Shown here: positions 34,551 to 37,670 of the stretch, in pieces
Position numbering within the stretch: position 1 is the stretch's first letter
How the letters are laid out: the number at the start of each line of letters is the position of its first letter
NCBI RefSeq assembly: GCF_943914805.1
Contig: NZ_CALUDM010000016.1
Span: 1-37,670, forward strand
Length of the DNA: 37,670 bases
Direction of reading: 5' to 3'
DNA from: an uncultured Acinetobacter sp.
GTDB taxonomy: Bacteria > Pseudomonadota > Gammaproteobacteria > Pseudomonadales > Moraxellaceae
The notes under the pieces: model-generated
Database searches by the model: none
Told to the model about the DNA's origin: nothing
The model's input: only the letters and a program-made list of their open reading frames with translations
Made by a program: the position numbers and the translations under genes

Positions 34551-35306
34551 TTATTGAGAATTTGCTTCAGCTTGTGGAACTTCAGCAGCAAATGCAGCTG
34601 TATTTTCAACAGCTTGCCCACGTGACCATGCAAAACGCTTAATCACAGGCGTTGCCCCATTGAGGCGAATTTCAATGAATTGTGGATTAAATCCTTTCGG
34701 CATTGTCCAACGACCAGTAAGACGCTCATAATCTGCAAAATTATAGTTTGCATCTTCCATTGGAACAGTCAGCACTTCTGTCCCACTGATCAAACGAATT
34801 TCAACTGAACCTGTTGCACGTCTATTGCTTGGACTGACTTGAATCAAATCAACTTGATACTCATAAGCATTTTCAGGTAGTGATTTTACTGCTAAGTTTT
34901 GTACCGTCAGACTTAAACCACCACGCTGCTTTAAAACGTCACGATAAATTGCACCTGTGACATCGCCTTGCATTTTTTCCGCATTGGCTTTATTCAAAGC
35001 TTCTAATAAATCATTTGAATTAGAAACCGCAACATCACGTTCTTGAACTGCGGCATTCAAGTTTTTATTCAAATTGCCTAGGCTTGCTTTTTGTTGCTTA
35101 ACAACCTCTACCAATTGTTCAGCATCTGCATCATAACCAACTGCCGTCAACCCTTGGCGATGTCCAACGGTATAGCCTAGAAGCGTACTACCGAAACAAA
35201 GTACAACACCTCCCACGATCAGTGGCATATTCTCTTGTATAAAAGACTTCTTTGGCGTTTGAGTAGGTTGTGACGCGGTATTGGTTTCTGTGTTCTGCAT
35301 CGTCAT
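34551..35306 (-). CDS. Membrane-anchored coiled-coil protein, DUF6776-like
   Basis: 251 residues, or 249 from a second ATG at 35300, which has AGAG at better spacing. A short Gln/Thr-rich cytosolic tail is followed by one transmembrane helix (about 28-47, MPLIVGGVVLCFGSTLLGYT). Then comes a coiled-coil stretch (about 60-115, with LVEVVKQQKASLGNLNKNL) and a beta-rich C-terminal domain with FNPQFIEIRLNGATPVIKRF. This layout matches a proteobacterial family of unknown function that I believe is DUF6776. The topology suggests a periplasmic domain. It lies 3 bp before clpS, so it may share its transcript. Confidence 0.75.
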   Translation of the reverse strand: MTMQNTETNTASQPTQTPKKSFIQENMPLIVGGVVLCFGSTLLGYTVGHRQGLTAVGYDADAEQLVEVVKQQKASLGNLNKNLNAAVQERDVAVSNSNDLLEALNKANAEKMQGDVTGAIYRDVLKQRGGLSLTVQNLAVKSLPENAYEYQVDLIQVSPSNRRATGSVEIRLISGTEVLTVPMEDANYNFADYERLTGRWTMPKGFNPQFIEIRLNGATPVIKRFAWSRGQAVENTAAFAAEVPQAEANSQ

Positions 35307-35379
35307 CTCTGATTATTGATAAAATCAAAACACACATTTAACCGCAAAGTTAAATGTGTGTGAAGTTATAAAGCGTTTC

Positions 35380-36429
35380 TTATGGTAATAATCCAATGCC
35401 TTGTAAACCAGCATCTTCAGCAAAACCAAACATCAAATTCATATTTTGTACAGCTTGACCCGCTGCACCTTTGACCAAATTATCTTGAACAGATAAAACA
35501 ATCAACTTATTCGGCTGAGGTTTATACAAAGCGATACGCAAGTGATTTGAACCACGTACAGAACGTGTTTCAGGCGAACTATTTGCTGGCATAACATCAA
35601 CAAAAGCTTCATTGGCATAGAATTGTTCATAGATGCTTTGTACATCTGCGGCAGCACCTGCATCGGTCAAATCAATGTAAATCGTACTCAGCATGCCACG
35701 AATCATCGGCACTAAATGCGGTACGAAAACGATATGATCAAATACACCCTTTTGACCTGAAATATTTTCTAAAGCTTCTACAATTTCTGGATGATGGCGA
35801 TGCCCTGACACACCATATGCTTTAAAGTTATCTGCATTTTCAGAATAGATCATGCCTAAACTGGCTTTACGTCCTGCACCCGAAACACCTGATTTTGCAT
35901 CAATAATAATACTTTCAGGTTTAACCAATGTTTCAGCTTGCTTAAATAATGGTGCCAAGCCCAATTGTACTGTTGTTGGATAACAACCTGGATTACCAAT
36001 CACTTGCGCACTTTTAATCTTGTCACGATTCAGTTCTGATAAACCATAAGCGGATTGTTTTAAAATTTCAGGACAAGCATGCTGCATTCCATACCATTTT
36101 TCAAACTGCTCTAAATCTTGCAAACGGAAATCCGCCGCTAGATCAATGACTTTAGTATTTGCAGCCAAAAGGTCTTGAGCATGCTGCATCGCAACACCAT
36201 GCGGCGTTGCAAAGAACACCACATCACATTTTTTTAATTCTTCAATATTTAAATCTGAATATTTAAGATCTGTATGTCCACGTAAACTTGGAAACATATC
36301 ATCTACACGGCGACCATCTTCGGTACGTGAGGTCAGCACACTGACTTGAACATTTGGATGTCGTAGTAAAAGACGCAACAATTCAACGCCTGTATAACCT
36401 GTTCCACCGACAATTCCAACTGAAATCAC
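35380..36429 (-). CDS. argC: N-acetyl-gamma-glutamyl-phosphate reductase ArgC
   Basis: NADPH-dependent third step of arginine synthesis: reduces N-acetylglutamyl phosphate to the semialdehyde. 349 residues from the GTG at 36429, which has GAGG 8 bases upstream; the GTG at 36438 touches that site and is less likely. The Rossmann motif GIVGGTGYTGVELL is at the start, the catalytic Cys is in GNPGCYPTTVQLGL (residue 149 from this start) and the active-site SGHRHHPEI is present. The C-terminal NLVKGAAGQAVQNMNLMFGF is family-typical. Other arg genes are not linked. Confidence 0.96.
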   Translation of the reverse strand: MISVGIVGGTGYTGVELLRLLLRHPNVQVSVLTSRTEDGRRVDDMFPSLRGHTDLKYSDLNIEELKKCDVVFFATPHGVAMQHAQDLLAANTKVIDLAADFRLQDLEQFEKWYGMQHACPEILKQSAYGLSELNRDKIKSAQVIGNPGCYPTTVQLGLAPLFKQAETLVKPESIIIDAKSGVSGAGRKASLGMIYSENADNFKAYGVSGHRHHPEIVEALENISGQKGVFDHIVFVPHLVPMIRGMLSTIYIDLTDAGAAADVQSIYEQFYANEAFVDVMPANSSPETRSVRGSNHLRIALYKPQPNKLIVLSVQDNLVKGAAGQAVQNMNLMFGFAEDAGLQGIGLLP

Positions 36430-36536
36430 GTTCTTCACCTCAATTCAAAAGTATCCATTTTGTCAGGCAGTAGTATGACAGGAAGTTTGATTTTTCCAAA
36501 CTGTTTTACTTGGGTTTTATGATATTTTGTGCATCA

Positions 36537-37580
36537 TCAAAACTGAATTGTTTCACTGGTCAATATTGGTTTTTTTTTATCTAAAACAATGCAGTTCCGC
36601 CCTGCACGTTTTGCGTCGTATAATAATTTATCAGCGACATCTATACTTTGTGACAAATTGCGCTGTTGCAAAACTGTTAACCCAAAGCTTGCAGTGAGTG
36701 ATATTTTTTGTGAAGAAAACTGATCACGCTCTATCGCAATGCGTATTCTTTCAACAACATGATAAGCGGAATCAATCTGTTCAGTTTGCAATAGAATAAT
36801 GAATTCTTCGCCACCAAAACGACCGACTAAATCATTCCCACGTACATTTTTACTTATCGTCTGCCCCATTTGTTGCAAAACTTGATCACCCACTAAATGA
36901 CCATGTGTATCATTAATTTTTTTAAAATGATCCACATCACACATCACCAAAAAGTATTTCTTTTGTGGAAATTGTGCAGTATTTAATTTTACTGCATCAT
37001 AAAACCCACGACGATTCAGCAAAAGTGTCAGAGGATCTTTTGAACGCTCATCATTTAACTTAGAAACAGTATCTCGAACCAAAGTCCCTAATAAAACAAT
37101 CGCAAACCATAAACTCGATAAAATGCTGGCTGCTAACATCATTAGCCACCAACCCGAGCTGATTAGCATATGAATTTCAATACCTTTTAAAAATAGGAAA
37201 ATAATTAACCCACGAACAAAGGCATATAAAACAATCACCAAATAAGAATAATCGACAATTTTATTTAAAAAATCTATTTGTTTATAATGTCTGAAAATAG
37301 AAAAAAGAACCAAAGACTCTACTGTTGCAATAGTCAAATTCACGATCAACATTCTCACCCAAAGTTGATCATTTACAGAAGAATAATATGTCAATAATAC
37401 AACCGCCAAGATGATCAATATTAAGGCCATTCGAGAATGTGCATTGGCATTTTTTCGCAAAGCCATCGCATAAGCACTCGCCCATGCGCCAAATAAATAC
37501 ATTGCGCCTAAACAAGGCGCAAATAAAGTTAATATCTGAATAGACATAAAACTTTGAGCAGCCAAAGCAAAGGATGGCAC
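36537..37580 (-). CDS. GGDEF diguanylate cyclase, 5' end interrupted by in-frame TGA
   Basis: Makes cyclic di-GMP. From the GTG at 37580 the product has 347 residues: several transmembrane helices (about 15-168), then a complete GGDEF domain. The active site is GGEEF at 256-260, DVDHFKKINDTHGH is the metal/base region, and an allosteric RxxD I-site (RGND) lies five residues before GGEEF. The same frame stays open upstream of 37580 through SYLFWLGLGYI, the start of the first helix. It then meets TGA at 37626-37628 and continues MAFETVAPHV up to an ATG at 37658. The gene most likely began there and was cut by a nonsense change. A start at 37580 or at ATG 37547 would lose part of the first helix. 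Confidence 0.8.
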   Translation of the reverse strand: MPSFALAAQSFMSIQILTLFAPCLGAMYLFGAWASAYAMALRKNANAHSRMALILIILAVVLLTYYSSVNDQLWVRMLIVNLTIATVESLVLFSIFRHYKQIDFLNKIVDYSYLVIVLYAFVRGLIIFLFLKGIEIHMLISSGWWLMMLAASILSSLWFAIVLLGTLVRDTVSKLNDERSKDPLTLLLNRRGFYDAVKLNTAQFPQKKYFLVMCDVDHFKKINDTHGHLVGDQVLQQMGQTISKNVRGNDLVGRFGGEEFIILLQTEQIDSAYHVVERIRIAIERDQFSSQKISLTASFGLTVLQQRNLSQSIDVADKLLYDAKRAGRNCIVLDKKKPILTSETIQF

Positions 37581-37670
37581 AATATATCCAAGACCTAACC
37601 AGAAAAGATAAGACGGTGGGCGAATTCAAACATGAGGTGCGACAGTTTCAAAAGCCATATGATAATCAAC

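Noticed and set aside
36429..36438. GTG at 36438 as the argC start.
   Set aside because: The GAGG ribosome binding site directly touches this GTG, while the GTG at 36429 has it 8 bases away and gives the usual 349-residue ArgC beginning at the first strand.
37626..37628. The in-frame TGA of the GGDEF gene as a selenocysteine codon.
   Set aside because: No conserved Cys/Sec context or SECIS-like hairpin is apparent, and the site is in the N-terminal tail of a membrane cyclase; a nonsense change or sequencing error is simpler.
1..37670. Search for a CRISPR array, prophage, toxin-antitoxin pair, secretion cluster or defence island.
   Set aside because: Gene order is uniform core metabolism and maintenance; no repeat-spacer structure, integrase, transposase, nuclease-helicase set or small paired toxin-like genes were seen.

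Overview
This window looks like a stretch of a gamma-proteobacterial chromosome from the genus Acinetobacter. The DNA is AT-rich and almost fully coding. The protein set (a TamA/TamB pair, Coq7, ArgC, a ClpS/ClpA pair, and a UmuDC pair with an unusually long UmuD) reads like Acinetobacter core genome. I assign the genus by recognising protein sequences, not by a database search. I see no rRNA, tRNA, CRISPR array, insertion sequence, integrase or phage gene module.

Layout. 1-2.2 kb: a possible small ORF, a LysE-type exporter, an FxsA-type membrane protein with a Met-rich tail, and a small membrane protein. 2.3-7.6 kb: ruvC; on the other strand the bifunctional NAD(P)H-hydrate repair enzyme nnr, followed by a small gene that appears broken by two one-base frameshifts and then a one-helix membrane protein; then queG and bioB. 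bioB carries a near-perfect Fur-box-like palindrome just before its start codon. 7.6-10.2 kb: two small minus-strand genes, one a 34-residue Cys/His protein with a very good ribosome binding site, then an AMP-forming acyl-CoA synthetase. 10.3-17.7 kb: tamB and tamA (minus strand), the outer-membrane translocation and assembly module; this TamA has two large polar insertions. 17.8-19.8 kb: an LplT-like MFS transporter directly followed by coq7. 19.9-23.5 kb (minus strand): a lipoprotein, folK overlapping folB, a cluster of GC-rich hairpin repeats, an AarF/UbiB-type kinase and a MoeB/ThiF-type E1-like enzyme. 23.7-25.8 kb: an Lrp/AsnC regulator, a YebC/TACO1 protein and a short acyltransferase. 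26.1-28.0 kb: umuD and umuC (DNA polymerase V) behind a promoter that overlaps an inverted repeat. 28.0-31.7 kb: a GNAT acetyltransferase, divergent yceI and osmC-like genes, an exported TPR-like protein and a YnfA/UPF0060 protein. 31.8-37.7 kb (minus strand): clpA, clpS, a membrane-anchored coiled-coil protein, argC and a GGDEF diguanylate cyclase whose 5' end is interrupted by an in-frame TGA near the window edge.

Most genes are housekeeping. Functional groups are outer-membrane and lipid biogenesis (tamA, tamB, the acyltransferase, the LplT-like transporter, the acyl-CoA ligase), cofactor synthesis and repair (nnr, bioB, folB, folK, coq7, the MoeB-like and UbiB-like genes), DNA repair and SOS (ruvC, umuDC), and regulated proteolysis (clpS, clpA).

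I found no convincing new multi-gene system. The observations most worth checking are the Fur-like box at bioB, the two disrupted genes, the 34-residue Cys/His protein, the TamA insertions and the umuDC operator candidate.
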